A stretch of DNA of 64,000 nucleotides, from contig JAGYXB010000801.1 in assembly GCA_022495005.1 (NCBI GenBank), forward strand, positions 1 through 64,000, read 5' to 3'. This document shows positions 12,501 through 24,753 of this stretch, in pieces; position 1 is the first letter of the stretch; each line of letters starts with the position of its first letter. The DNA comes from Rhyacophila brunnea. Its lineage: Eukaryota > Arthropoda > Insecta > Trichoptera > Rhyacophilidae. The position numbers and the translations under genes were made by a program. The notes below the pieces were generated by a model. It was not told the DNA's origin. It searched no databases and saw only the letters and a program-made list of their open reading frames with translations.

Positions 12501-14030
12501 CTGCGTTCAACTTGACCGATGATCACTGCAATTTAATTAGTCACAGACAAGATGTTCGCGGATAACTTAACTTGAAAAATTTAACGAAATGTGTTAAATC
12601 TAGTACATACATACATCAGTTATACTCAAACAATAAACAGTGAATAAAAACAGTTTCAATATTGTATTTACAAAAAAGAAGAGGAAAACGATATAACGCT
12701 GGGGATTTATTGTAATTTGTTGTGAACAGAAACATATCTGAAATAAACAAACGCACTATTGCGCAGATTGTCTACGCTCGCCCAAAAAATCACTTATATA
12801 TGCCAGAGTTTCCCAAAAATTTCCTGCGGTGGAATACTTCGCAAATTCTGAATTTTTAACGGAAGGTAAATAATACATGATCAATAAAATTAAAATAATG
12901 AGAAAAAAACAATACTTAACTATTCTTAATTATTTAGTAATTATTTTTAAAACATAACAATGTACTAAGTGAATGAAGTTCTGAGTCCTTAAATGGCAAA
13001 TCTTCTAGGAACAATATTAGAAAGTTGAATTCTTATAGTATCTGGTGTGGCGACGAACCTGCTCCTGGACTTTGTTGCAACATAATAAGAAAATCCTGCT
13101 CCGAATATAATAAACGAAAGTAACATAATAATGGCTTGTTTTGACAAACTGGAGTAGGTACTCTTCTGATAAATTCGCCCAGAAATTATTTAACGGCTGA
13201 TCTTTGTAGTTCTGTTTTAAATCAGTCACTGATTAAATCAATTAAATTTTCACAATCACTTGCACTTAAGTCTACTGGCTCAGCTGTCACGGAAAATGGA
13301 TTCCGAACCTAGGAATCGTCCTTACTAGTTTTCGGAAAATATTTCAATAGAAACGTCGAGGAAAGAACACGCGGTGAAAACCCAAAAATCTATTGTTGAT
13401 TTTTTTATCACCAATATACGCCATCTTTTTCATGCGCATGGGGTGAGAAAAGATAGTCCTCTCTCACTCGCCTTGCTCTCTTTGTTGCAGCCGTTGCAGT
13501 TTATAAAGTGATTCTAGGCTTTCGCGGAACACTTATTCACGTTCCTCGGAACATAGTTTGAGATGCCCTGGTCTGTGCTCCTGAAAATATTTTTTTATTA
13601 CACGGTACCAGACACGGACACAAGTGTGGATAAGGTTCAGGGTTTTCAGACCGGGGCAAACACTGTCATTCCCGATTGGATTAAAATAGTATAAATAACT
13701 GAACAGAACTGCTTTCATTAGTTCCCCAATTAACGCATCCATATCGAGATTATGGTCAGACCCTAATTTATCACATGGTTATAGGACACAAAATTTATTA
13801 ATTGTTGATGGGAAAAGTTTTTTTTTCAGATTGCCACGAATTAAAAACACCGTAATTCTAATAGAACAAACACCCAAAAGGCTACAATACTGCATTCCTA
13901 ATTATCTACTCATATAATTGAATACGCGGACATTAGGTGAGATACATTTCAGCCAGATCATAGCTCGGTTACATGAATAACCAATTACTCGTATAACCAG
14001 TTGAACAAATTCATACAATATATAATATCC
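12501..14030. other. Intronic DNA, nothing recognised
   Basis: Short minus-strand open frames at 13017-13229 and 13533-13742 have no recognisable domain. No repeat boundaries were seen. Confidence 0.35.
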
Positions 14031-14260
14031 ACGATGGCCGCGCAGCTTAAGCGTCGGCTTGCAGCGTCGTGGGTCCCAGGTTCGAATCCTGGGTCTGACA
14101 AGTACACACATTGTTTTTTCAATGTGTGTATGAGTCAGAGTATGGACCTAATAGGTTGAGCAAGTGGCAGTCCATTTCTCGTAAAAACAAAATCTGTTAA
14201 TACAAACCTCCACTCTGTGGAGGCCCATATATGATGTAATTAGGATCTGACATGGTCGGA
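14031..14260 (+). mobile_element. tRNA-derived SINE, copy 2
   Basis: Same family as 4224: GATGGCCGCGCAGCTTAAGC, then GGTTCGAATCCTGGGTCTG, then CATTTCTCGTAAAAAC and CTCTGTGGAGGCCCATAT. The 3' end is TTAGGATCTGACATGGTCGG. The copies differ by scattered substitutions. Confidence 0.85.
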
Positions 14261-14407
14261 TTCATTCAATTTTCCATTACTGAAAACAATATTGAAATAG
14301 TTTATTAATTTAACTTTGAATTCATGTAAAAAACCGATAAAACCCTTGTTCCATCGATGACCAGAAAATGGAGAAAATATTTTTATTTTAATTACATCCC
14401 TATTCTA

Positions 14408-14690
14408 TACACAACCCTGCTTTCGGTCCGCTACGGCAGCTAAATAGGGTAGGAAAGTATCGAATTATCAACACGTATTGTAACAATTACAATAAGTTAA
14501 CCGTCTGAACTGTCAAAACTGTCTATCTCGATCTAAAATTTATCACAGCCAAGGGAAGTGCTGTTAAAACATAGTACGTATTGTAACAATTATAACTAAA
14601 TTAAAACTAAATTGTCACAATAAGTGTTAATAATTCGATACTTTCCTACCCTATTTAGCTACCCTAGCGTACCGAAAGCAGCCTTGTGTA
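14408..14690. mobile_element. MITE with about 65-bp inverted repeats and TA target site
   Basis: The left arm TACACAACCCTGCTTTCGG...AGGGTAGGAAAGTATCGAAT is mirrored by the right arm ATTCGATACTTTCCTACCCT...CTTGTGTA. Both sides are flanked by TA (14406-14407, 14691-14692), pointing to a Tc1/mariner-type or similar transposase. Almost half of the 283 bp is arm, so it is a foldback-like element. Confidence 0.7.
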
Positions 14691-15879
14691 TAGTATATAC
14701 CCGCTGAGACAAATTAATATAATATCGCGAGAGCATCGCTCAAGTTGGGTTAATCTAACTTCCATTAGGTTCACGGCTGGAGAATGGCTAGTAATCATTT
14801 TGATACTTGAGACGTTTCTAGTGTTAAAAAGCTTCATTTAAACTACAATGACGGAACACTACAATAAATTTGCTGCATGTATACTCGCAATTGCGCAAAT
14901 GCGTGTATTTTTACACACGCATTCGAATCGTCCATCTATATTCTATCGTATCCATTTAAGTGCGGATGTGCGAAAGGTCGCCAAAGAGAAGTGAAAATGA
15001 TTTAGTATAATTTCCCCAAAGCTCCCGACGAAACGGCCTCGCAAACGAAAGGATTGAAGGTAGCTACCATACGAATTCACAGAGAATTTATTCAACGTCA
15101 AAAATATTCGATTTGAATTCAGAATTCAACGATAATATCTATAATTTTACAAACACGTAATGATGGATGAAGATACAATTGATATTGATTTTTTTTTAAT
15201 TCCGGGATATCGTCTATCCCGTGTAACCTCCAATCAGGATCCCGAACAAGGACTTCCAATTCCAGGACGATCCCGACCATACATTTGCCAATACCGTGTC
15301 CAGCCCATCTCCCTCGGCCACGAAGTTGTGAGGTTAGTGTATTATAATAATTATTAATGACACGACGCTTGTTTTTCTAAATGTACCATTTAGTGAAAGT
15401 ACATACTTGCCTACATTTTAAAACCAATACTATTTCAGTGTTAAAGTGAGTCAAAGTTACCAGATAAGAATATGGATAAAATAAATAATAATTACATTGT
15501 TATCGATTTAAAATTGAAATATAAGTATTCATGTTACTATTACAAATGAGACTGAAAACTTCAAATTATAACATTCAAAATGCCGGTGATGAGGTGCAAT
15601 CCAACTGATTATCAGAAAAAAATGTTTGAAATTTTCAAACGGCTTTAATATTCAAATTACACCATCAGATACATAGACTCAACGACTCATGCCAATCATT
15701 GTGAGCAATCGTCAGCCTAAAATACGAATTACGTGCAATCATTCGGATACTGATTCGATCGTCTCGACGGTAATTTGTGATCGTTTCACAACGATCGTCG
15801 TGTTGCAGTGATAAAAATTATAAGTTATAATTAAACCAACAATATTAATTTATCACTTTTATCAGCATTGCCGCTACAG
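14691..15879. other. Intronic DNA with a weak exon-like patch at 15190-15345
   Basis: 15190-15345 is less AT-rich than its surroundings. On the plus strand it has a poly-T stretch before it and GTGAG|GTTAGT after it, which resembles acceptor and donor signals, but the translation was not recognised. The rest shows nothing. Confidence 0.25.
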
Positions 15880-15908
15880 TCATGAGTCATGAGTGTCATG
15901 ACTCATGA
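15880..15908. promoter_or_regulatory. Perfect 13-bp palindrome with two AP-1-type sites
   Basis: TCATGAGTCATGA and TCATGACTCATGA are exact reverse complements separated by GTG. Each arm holds a consensus Jun/Fos (AP-1) site, TGAGTCA or TGACTCA. Binding is not shown by sequence alone. The position is intronic, upstream on the minus strand of the 12.4 kb island and the 9.9 kb exon candidate. Confidence 0.35.
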
Positions 15909-16159
15909 GACTTGTATTATAAACGTAAACATCCAACTGAAAGCATTGACAGAATGCAAATCACGTGGTAGTAAGCAGACGACTTCAAGCCAATCTGTCA
16001 CCCCAACCGTCGAGTTGTGACGGGCCAAAATAGAAAGTATTATATTACGCAAACGACTCGACGAAATAAAATATATTTTTTGATCGGGCCAGACGGTCAG
16101 TGTGAATAGTGCCAATTCCACTCGTGTAATTTATGCTTTGCTTTTAAGTGCATGGTCGT

Positions 16160-16373
16160 CAGTGATGCCAACTGTACTATAATTATAGTATAGTACTATA
16201 ATTTTAATTCCGCAAAAAATGTAAAATACTATAATTTTACGCCAAATATACCAAAATACTATAATTTTAGAGGATTCCAGATGAAAAATGTTCCTGTACT
16301 ATACATTTATCAGAAATACTATAATTTTTACGCCTTTGTACTATAATCAGCATAGAAAAAGATGGCAACACTG
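16160..16373 (+). mobile_element. hAT MITE with ATAATTTTA repeats, copy 1
   Basis: The ends are CAGTGATGCCAAC and the reverse complement of CAGTGTTGCCATC, flanked by an exact 8-bp duplication ATGGTCGT (16152-16159 and 16374-16381). The interior carries several copies of ATACTATAATTTTA. A second copy lies in reverse orientation at 17828. Confidence 0.9.
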
Positions 16374-16752
16374 ATGGTCGTAGAGATGATTCCAATTAAC
16401 AGCTAAAACTAAATAATAGAAAACATTTATTAGACAGTAGTTTAAGGTAAAGACAGTACCTAGTCGAAGTACCTATGATTGGTGTGGATATAGGTGTCTC
16501 CAGAAGCGATGCCAAAATAGTAACACTTTGGTGTTGACTGGCTATTCTTGGTGGAGTAGGTAGGTACTTAATAATAAAAAAATCTCAGGACCAATTTCGT
16601 CCGCCTTAACGAACATTTCCAACTGATGATCGTTGTTATATAAATATATGTAAATTGTTTTCGGTGTGATTTATTTTAATTCTATAGAGAGATAATGATA
16701 CATATTCTACGTCTTTTTATATAGTATTATAAAATATTTTTAAATAACTTAC

Positions 16753-16801
16753 CCAAATCTGCATAGCTAATCTTTTCGAGGAACGGATCCGCTACCGGTA
16801 A
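16753..16801 (-). CDS. SNF4Agamma: AMPK gamma subunit, 49-nt internal exon
   Basis: On the minus strand a clean acceptor (CTTTTCAG) precedes TTACCGGTAGCGGATCC, and a consensus donor (GTAAGTTA) follows GCAGATTTGG. The translation is LPVADPFLEKISYADL plus one base. This matches the segment just before the first CBS domain in insect AMP-activated kinase gamma subunits, as remembered from the family. AMPK gamma binds AMP, ADP and ATP through four CBS repeats and switches the kinase heterotrimer on when cellular energy falls. Those repeats are not in the window and should lie to the left of position 1. The exon enters in phase 0 and leaves in phase 1. Since 49 is not a multiple of three, skipping it would break the frame. 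It lies between two inverted MITE copies. Confidence 0.85.
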
Positions 16802-17179
16802 CTGAAAAGAAAAATAATTAATTAATTTAATTGACACAACATCGGCATAATTACGGATAATAAGGTCGTATATCACATAACGCATACGTAAATAACAAAA
16901 TTATGAAAATGACAAAGTTGTTCATAAGGATCCAATGTAGTTGCATTCTCTAAAGTGAAGATTGGAATATACCTATGGGAAGAGTTTGTAATACAAAACT
17001 TAAGCTAAATTATTGGTAACTACAGTAAAATAAATATTGGTGGTATTGTTTTTAAATAAATGAAAAATAGTCGTCTAGCTATTGTTATGCTTTGGTTACT
17101 TGCAATTTATGTGATGTTCCATCTAAAATCCGTGAGCTTCGAAAGCAAAAGGGAGGTGTTCAATATATATTGGATTTTG

Positions 17180-17815
17180 GTTTTTCGGTCCCTGCGATTA
17201 TCTACAGCAGCTACATCTATCTCGGACAGCAGGTGTCCATAGACGGAAGCATGCACGATGAAATTGCTCGAAGAACAAAGCTGGGATGGAGTGCTTTCGG
17301 ACGTCTGAATAGTATCTTCAAGAGTGACCTACCATTATGTCTTAAGCGTAGGGTGTTCAACCAATGTATGCTACCCGTGCTCACGTATGGCTGCGAGACG
17401 TGGACCCTCAACACAAGAGATGTCCAAAGGCTAAGAGTTACATGGCTGAGAAGTGCATGGCAAAGGCTGAGAGGTGCATGTTGGGCATCACGCGAAAGGA
17501 CCGTAAGAAAAACGAATGGGTTAGGAAGCAGACAAGAGTACGCGCTGTAATAGACGTTGCCAAACAGCTGAAATGGAGATGGGCGGGGCACATTGCTCGC
17601 CGAAAGGACGGCCGCTGGACAAATGCCGTCATCCAATGGTACCCAAGGGGTACGAAACGGCCACAGGGTTGCCCTAAAAGGCGCTGGATTGACGAACTGG
17701 TAAAGTTCGGCGGATATACGTGGCAGCGAACGACACAGGACCGAGAGAGTTGGAGAAAGCTTGGGGAGGCCTTCATCCAGCAGTGGATTGACCCCGGCTG
17801 ATGATGATATATATG
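17180..17815 (+). mobile_element. RTE-like LINE 3' fragment, copy 1
   Basis: The coding remnant is the C-terminal tail of an RTE-type LINE polyprotein: YIYLGQQVSIDGSM, LPVLTYGCETWTLNT, KWRWAGHIARR and IDELVKFGGYTW, ending near QQWIDPG. It then runs into GGCTGATGATGATATATAT, the microsatellite-like 3' end usual for RTE. Two frames are needed between 17220 and 17800, so it is broken. Compared with the copy at 44368, it lacks about 30 bp near 17197, upstream of AGCAGCTACATC. It is 5'-truncated near 17180. Confidence 0.85.
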
Positions 17816-17827
17816 TAGGGTGGAGAC

Positions 17828-18045
17828 CAGTGTTGCCATATTTTTCTATGCTAATTATAGTACAAAAGCGTAAAAATTATAGTATTTCTAAAAAATATAT
17901 AGTACAGGAACATTTTTCGTTTTGAATCCTTTAAAATTATAGTATTTTGGTACATTTGGCGTAAAATTATAGTATTTTACATTTTTCGCAGAATTAAAAT
18001 TATAGTATTGTACTATAATTATAGTAGGTACGGTTGGCATCACTG
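17828..18045 (-). mobile_element. hAT MITE with ATAATTTTA repeats, copy 2 (inverted)
   Basis: The same element as 16160-16373 in the opposite orientation: it starts CAGTGTTGCCATATTTTTC and ends GGTTGGCATCACTG. Exact 8-bp duplication GTGGAGAC at 17820-17827 and 18046-18053. The two copies could pair over most of their length. Confidence 0.9.
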
Positions 18046-19533
18046 GTGGAGACACAAGTAAAGCATAAGAAAATGTTGAAAAACAATCAACATATTATAT
18101 TACATTTGTGTTGTGTAACATACAGATAAATTTGTAGTGGTTACTACATTTTCATTCACAAATCTGATAACTAAAAAAAGATTGCAGAACTGCATACAAC
18201 TAATCGCGATGATTTAAGAACGCTGCTGACGAAGATAGAGCCAAACTAAATTGGAAGCCGTGCATCAGATTCAACCTTTCATTATAAATATTTTTAATGC
18301 TATTTGCAATTTGTGTTCTAGTTATGTTTTGTTATCTTATTTGTTGTATTTAATTCGAATGTTATTATGGTTGATTTTACTAAATAGTTTTATAATTATC
18401 ATCATAGTATCTTATTTACAACATCTTTCTTCACTATGTTCCATAAGTAGAAATAAACATAAATAAAACAACACAAAGTAATGACGATAATAAAATGGGT
18501 GCAGTGGGCCAAGTATGCTTGGGAATCCCTGAAACAATGGCTAATAGCGATTCATACCATACGTATCTTAGGTTTTCAATATTAATATAAGGCGCTTTAT
18601 TTTCGGGCGTCTCTGACAAAATATATCTCAGGGCATAGGCTCTAATCTTGCTACAGATGAATTTGCAATGTGAACTGAGTAAAATATTAGCTTCCGTAAC
18701 ACATTTTTCAGGTTCACTGTTAGACATTTAGGCTACATATCAATAGAAAAAGGTTTTAATTAATATGTTTAAGGGTATAGACAATTCCAATATTGCGGTG
18801 TTACAGATCCATTTTTTTCTTCATTTATTCTATAATAGGTACCTATTTCCTAGGGAGATTCCTCAACAGTTTTTTTTTACGATGAATGGTTGTAAGAACT
18901 ATCAGCTCGATACTTTGGACCCATGAACTATGATTGGAATCGTGAACCACGGATTAAAAAGCAGCTGAAAGTCGAGATATTTCAAAGACCACAAGGCCGT
19001 CTATAGTCGACACTAATTGGTGAGTACCGATAGTATTTCTAGTTATTGCTTAACATTGTATGCAATGCGGTAACCGGTTTGCAGTAAATGAAGATTTTTA
19101 ACTGCATATTTCATTGATATTAAATAACTTAGGTATTAACATTTTTTTTAAATTTATAACAGTATACCATATTGCATTCCAATAATAAGCAATAACTAAA
19201 ACTACGATCGAAATTCATAGTTTCACGCAGCGGCCTGAATACAGTGGATCTTGCAAAGAGCAGCTATATCTATATTATGAGAGATATCTGTTCATGTGGT
19301 ACCTATATAAAAAAAATAAAGACTACGCTGGATCAGCCACCCACCCACGTATATGTTTTAATCTCGTCATATAAAAATAACGCATGCATTTTATTTTTTT
19401 TATTCAATAAGTATTAAGATTTATGAATTTTAGATAATTTGTTATAATAAAATATATTATTTTGAAAAATTTCAGAATCATAAATATTAGAAAAAAGTTT
19501 CGAAAAAAATGGACCGAATGGATATTATTGTGT
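18046..19533. other. Intronic DNA, nothing recognised
   Basis: Open frames at 18251-18466 (plus) and 18434-18727 (minus) are hydrophobic or AT-driven, with no known domain. No repeat boundaries were seen. Confidence 0.35.
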
Positions 19534-19935
19534 ATATCGACTGCTTAATCTGCAAACCGGCTAACTCCATTTGGGCAAATTGTTCAGGAAGAAGAAAAAA
19601 CTTAATAATTTGACTACTAAGCGGAATTTAACAATTCTAAACATATACCTACTTACTTGGATTTTTTTTACAAATAAGCTGCACTATAAATTAAAACAGT
19701 ATTTTAGCTTCCCTTTTATATATCTATAAAGAGCGGCGTTCTTCCTTTATGATATTAGATATTTGGCACCTGCAGTTGGCTTTTTCTGCAAACTACGATA
19801 ACGCATTTATTTATAGGTTTAGGAATTCGAAATTTTGTGTGAGCATAGAAAACATGCTTTATAACAAAATGCCATCAAAATTTCATTTTTGGTCAAAAGT
19901 GCAGTTAGGTGGTTTGCAGATTAAACAGTCGATAT
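19534..19935. mobile_element. MITE with about 25-bp inverted repeats
   Basis: ATATCGACTGCTTAATCTGC at the left pairs with GCAGATTAAACAGTCGATAT at the right, with one mismatch, and continues into AAACC. The interior is about 350 bp, AT-rich and non-coding. The target duplication is not clear. Confidence 0.6.
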
Positions 19936-20479
19936 GCCGTATGTAATAATATAGGCAGAAATAATGCCTGATTGTGACTGCAACAAAATAATCAATTTTC
20001 CAGTATACATAAGAATTTGCTGTTATTGTGCTTGGCTCTATAAAAACAAAAATAAACAACTCTACAGTTTGAAGAAGATCACATAAAAAGTCTGTATCAT
20101 TCAACCTGAATCAAACAAACGAAATGGAACCGTTTGGTTTGGGACCGTTTGGTAAATGTCTACGGAAACGCTTTTCTGACGACTAATTAGTGTTGCCAGT
20201 ACTGAAAATTAATTCATAACATATTAGTCTCTAAAACAGAAACATATTTATTGAAACGTCAACTTGTTATGAAATTCTAACCTCCTATCGTTGTCTACAA
20301 TAATACAAATTCGTATTCATTCATTTTAAATGAACAAAATATAAAGAATGCTTCGTGAATAGGTAGCCATTTAGTTAATTTACAAGATATATAAAGACAA
20401 GTTTTTAAATATTAATTTTGATAAGAGCTTTTTATAATTGACCACTTGTTCATGTCGACAGTATGATTTTGTGACTTAG

Positions 20480-21840
20480 TGTGTGGCCTCAGTGACGAGC
20501 GTTGTGCAGAGCGCAGCGTGCAGCGTGGAGGACAAACACGTGTTACGCAATGCAGGTGGCCTTACTGGCTATGAAAAACAGCAGGGGTGTTTGTGTTTGT
20601 TACAGCGCGCTGACGAGCGCGCGCGCTCATGACAAACCAGTTTGAAATTTAGCAGCGTTTAGTTCAGCGCGCAAATTGTTTTCGTTATTCGGTGGAGGGA
20701 ATTAGCAGTAAAAGTCGGAATTGAAGGAAAATAATGTTTTTATTTTTTAGTATAAAGTTCGTTGTATTATTAAGTATTTCATTACAAATTGATTCAGGCC
20801 GGAGTTATTCTGTTTTCCAAAAAATAGTTTGAAAATTGGTTTCTTACATCTCGCGCTGTGACGTAGGAACTTTTGTTTCGTCTATTACCTGAGAATTTAT
20901 TCGTAGTTGATTCTGTAGCAATATTATTTATAATGTGATGATTTTATTTATTTATTTAATTATTTATTTTATTTATTTAGAAAAAGAGTATTACGGCATT
21001 ACAGCGATTGGCCAATGCGCCATAATACATATTAAATACAAAATTATAAAAATGTCTTAATTACAAATAACAAATACTATAACAAGAAAGTAGAAAAGAC
21101 AGCATGTGTTTATATGTAAACATTAAAGAAACATGATATATACAATTATAAATTTAACATATTTAACACGTCTACTAACATTATATAGTTGATAAAAAAT
21201 AAATCAACCTTTATGGTGCCATCAAATAAGTTAATCGCACGATACACAGCATCATGAAACATAACATCTGTCCTGCGACGAGGTATCATGAAAACCGTAG
21301 AGTTACGAGTGATATTGGTGGGAACATGAAAATTAATATTTGCCAGTATTACGGATTGAAAATGAACCCACGAAGAAGTAAAAAGAAATGCTTTAAAAGA
21401 TCAATCACTCTTCTAGTGGACAGGGATTGCATTGATAGCATACCCAGAAGAAAACGAGTCGGGAAATTCACTTTATTATCATTATCAAAAGGAAAGAACC
21501 CGTATGTTCTTAAGTAGAGAAATCTAAGAAATCTATTGTGGATGATGATCAAAATTGCCTTCGAGATCTCTTATAACATTGCGTAAAATGCATGTAGCTA
21601 TTATTATTAGACAAGCATGTTCCACGTTCGTTTCTAGCGCTTTACTTAATATACACCTCTTTGCATATAAACTCCCAAAAACACATTCAATACACTTCCG
21701 TGGCGAGAGAGACAGAGTTATTAAAATTTTCACTTTGGCTAAACGCTCCAAAAGCTCACTGTGCACTAAGGACAGATCAGAGAACGCCGCACGCTGCGCT
21801 GCGCGCCGCGCTGCACGCAACGCCTACTGAGGCCGTACAC
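20480..21840. mobile_element. Nested DNA transposon with GC-rich ends, carrying LINE debris
   Basis: The left end GTGTGGCCTCAGTGACGAGC and the right end, reverse complement of GTGTACGGCCTCAGTAGGCG, pair imperfectly for about 35 bp and are both rich in GCAGCGTG/GCGC words. TAG lies on both sides. The superfamily is uncertain, with a Harbinger-type 3-bp target possible. The interior has been invaded by a LINE tail. Confidence 0.5.
20945..21570 (-). mobile_element. Jockey-like LINE C-terminal and 3' UTR fragment
   Basis: The minus-strand frame at 21552-21349 reads RFLRFLYLRTYGFFPF, then FPTRFLLGMLSMQSL and LLRGFIFNP. This resembles the (Y/F)LYxKxYGYYP...FLLGMLGYNSL tail found in many moth and butterfly LINEs. 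Downstream frames are broken by stops. It ends at 20945 in TTTATTTA repeats, the complement of an A-rich tail. Family naming rests on remembered motif style. Confidence 0.65.
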
Positions 21841-23334
21841 TAGACGACAATCAAACATAAATTGATAAAATTCGTTAGGTAATATAAAACCTGATCATTC
21901 CGGGTTGATTTACACGGCTTGTAGTTTAGAATCTCCGTTACAAAATATAAATACAATTAAAATAAATTCTTGGTCTGACATAATAATTATAGTAATGATA
22001 TTAAATCGAACTCTTTGCATAGAAAATATGGTTGGATTTTGAGATAATAAGACCAAAAGCGGCTTCTTGTTCGCGTATGGTTACTTATGAATAATAGGTA
22101 TTGATTATTAATCTATAATATGCATAATTCAAGTAAACTTCTATGGTGTAAATGTCTAACATATTAATATGAAGACCTCACGATATATAAATGCCGAATA
22201 ATGCTTATCAACACTTTGACAGATTGCCATTAGTCTATGGATCGTCCGAATCGGTTTGACGTTTCATGTCAAACCATTTCTGACGGTCCGAGAACGGTTT
22301 GATTTTCAATGATACACTGAACCAAACGTCAAATCTCAAACCATTTCCGGTCAACTTTCTACTCATACAATTTGTATGTATATTGTCTATGGTTTAATTT
22401 GATTTGTTTCGTTCAGGTTGAAAGAAACGAACCTAAAGTAACCTTCTACGAAACATATTTTTATTTTTGTGGTAACTTCACAATAATGACTCCAGTATCA
22501 TAATAAAATAATAAACAAAAAAACAAAGGAGGAATAATACAGCCGGAGGGTGAAAACTTTTTATGTTCTGTCAGGATTGTTGTTCTTCATATTTTCTTTA
22601 CATTACAAAGAAAATCTGGTTTCAGAAAATACCACAGATATCACGTTACACCCATAGGGCATATCGTTTAGATATAGTATTATGTATTTTCACAAACAAA
22701 CCATACATATAATATTATAAATATTTGCTACAGTAACAGGATGAATAAGGATGTGAATAGGGTTTTCAATCCCGGAATCCTGTTCGATTTTTTAACCGAG
22801 AAATGCAGAGATTGGAAACGCTGAAATTCCAGGGTTAAATAAAGAAATATAATATATAATGTGAACAACAGTCACAATCATATTTTATATTTTTTTTCTA
22901 GACATATTACTTTAATCAATAATTATGTAATGTAGTGTAATTTTAAGTTTGATTTAAGATTTTAAAACAAAAAAAGGTCTTAAATCAATGTTATCGGCGC
23001 ATTTATTTATTACTTTTACATAACTAAATCATAAAAAAAATGTATGAAATACAAAATACCCACTAAAATTATATAATTTCACTTTTTTCCGATCCTGGGA
23101 TTGTGAATTATATTCCGGAAAAAACTAGAATTCAAACCTAGTTGTTAATATTATAGTACAAAAGATTCCATAGCAATATTATGAAAATGGTAGTATGGTT
23201 TTAAAATAAAAAAATCAACGAACAATATTACATCAGACATGGGAAAGAAATTTAATAGCATTTGAATTCATATAATTCTAAGGAACCACATTATTACAGC
23301 AAAGATATAAATATAATATTAAATTAATTCTAAT

Positions 23335-23758
23335 TAGAGTTTTCAATCCCGGCATCCTACTCAATCTCTGAATCCCCAAGTCTCAGTCCCAGTCCCAGGA
23401 TTTAAAATGTTGGAAATAAGCAATTTCTGGATATTGTTTTTAGATTTTCCCAAAAAGACCTGTTTTGGTCAACCAACGAAATGTAATTTAACGAAATCAT
23501 TACTTAGCTTATACTGGGTTTCTAATGCATAATTTATTATAAAACTAGTTGTATAAAATAAACCACCAATTACGAGTAATAAATAGCTACTTATTTTTTT
23601 TTAGTAAATATGTTTATTATTATTATAAATTCACATTGTCACCCCGTTGCACGAGTCTATTTTTATCATCAAGCTTTCACTTCCGCTTGTCTATACTAAT
23701 CTGGGATACCGGATATTGAAAAAAAATCTTAATACCGGGATTGAAAATTCGGTCCCTA
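23335..23758. mobile_element. Degenerate TAGGG-ended hAT-like element
   Basis: The left TAGAGTTTTCAATCCCGGCA pairs with the right ACCGGGATTGAAAATTCGGT plus CCCTA. A similar TTTTCAATCCCGGAATCC lies at 22770. No matching 8-bp duplication was seen, so the bounds are approximate. Confidence 0.45.
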
Positions 23759-24627
23759 TATGGCAAATAAAAATTACATCATAATGTGTAAATACATTTC
23801 ATTCGATACGACGATGTGATGAAGATTTATCATTACATATTAATAATAATAACTAGTAAATATGTAAATGATATTAAATAATAACAAACATTTCGCCAGA
23901 TGTGCGTTTTAAATATATGGGAGATAATATTTACAAGAATTTTCGATAAAATAAAATTAAAACAAGGCATTGTATAAAATGAACGAAAAATTATTTATAC
24001 AATATTAAGATAACATGTATATTTTGTTTATTTAAAATATAATTGTATCATTCAATTAAGATTAATGACAACGGTCTTGTATACCTACTTTCTACAAAAA
24101 TAAATACATATCAATTAAAATTATTAACATGTATTAGGCATGTTTTACAAAAGCATGTATTTATGTCGGAAATACATTATTTTATAGAAGTGCTAATTCA
24201 GAATATTTTATTACTTGTGTGTTCATCTATCATACATAATTTGCGCCGACGATTACGATAATGTATATAATTCATTAACTAACAAGAAATTGGTAAGATA
24301 AGATACAATTACAATAACTTTGACAATGTTCGACACGAAATCAATATTACTTTAAAATTATGAAATCTAAATTTTTATCAATTCGAAACTATTTCCATAT
24401 TTCAAGACGGATTGTTAAATGAATAGATTAGAATAACATTAATTAATATAGATCGAAAAAAATATAATATTCCGGAAAAAAAATAATCGATCACGTGATC
24501 ATGGTCAAATGACCCATTTTAGTGATGAAACAAAGATGCAAGATTCTTCCAATCGCTACATGCAAATTGTACATATTATTACAGTTCACCGTATCACACT
24601 TACCGCTCGGCCAGAGTATGCGCGTTC

Positions 24628-24753
24628 GGCGGAGCGTTGAGCGGCGCGCGCAACTCAAACGTATAACCGTGTGTGAAAATGTTCGTAGACAATGTCTTTT
24701 TTTTTGTTATACGTTTATACGATTGAGTTGCGCGCGCCGCTCAACGCTCCGCC
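24628..24753. repeat. Long GC-rich inverted repeat (hairpin)
   Basis: The left arm 24628-24665 (GGCGGAGCGTTGAGCGGCGC...) and right arm 24715-24753 (...GCGCCGCTCAACGCTCCGCC) are complementary over about 38 bp with one mismatch, around a loop of roughly 49 bp. The context is AT-rich. It is probably a small foldback MITE, and the outer boundaries and target duplication were not found. Confidence 0.7.

Larger units (their letters stand above)
20100..22422. mobile_element. Possible DNA transposon with nested insertions
   Basis: TTCAACCTGAATCAAACAAA at the left is mirrored by TTTGATTTGTTTCGTTCAGG and TTGAA at the right. Near the ends are several GGTTTGAC/GTCAAACC-type words (20120-20150, 22250-22345). 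A second element (20480-21840) sits inside. The target duplication was not resolved. Confidence 0.4.

Noticed and set aside
16160..18045. A single 1.9-kb transposon with 210-bp inverted ends
   Set aside because: Each end has its own pair of terminal repeats and its own exact 8-bp duplication, and a host exon lies between them; they are two insertions.
20480..20660. CpG island promoter
   Set aside because: Its GC-rich words are mirrored at 21780-21840, so it is the terminal inverted repeat of a transposon.
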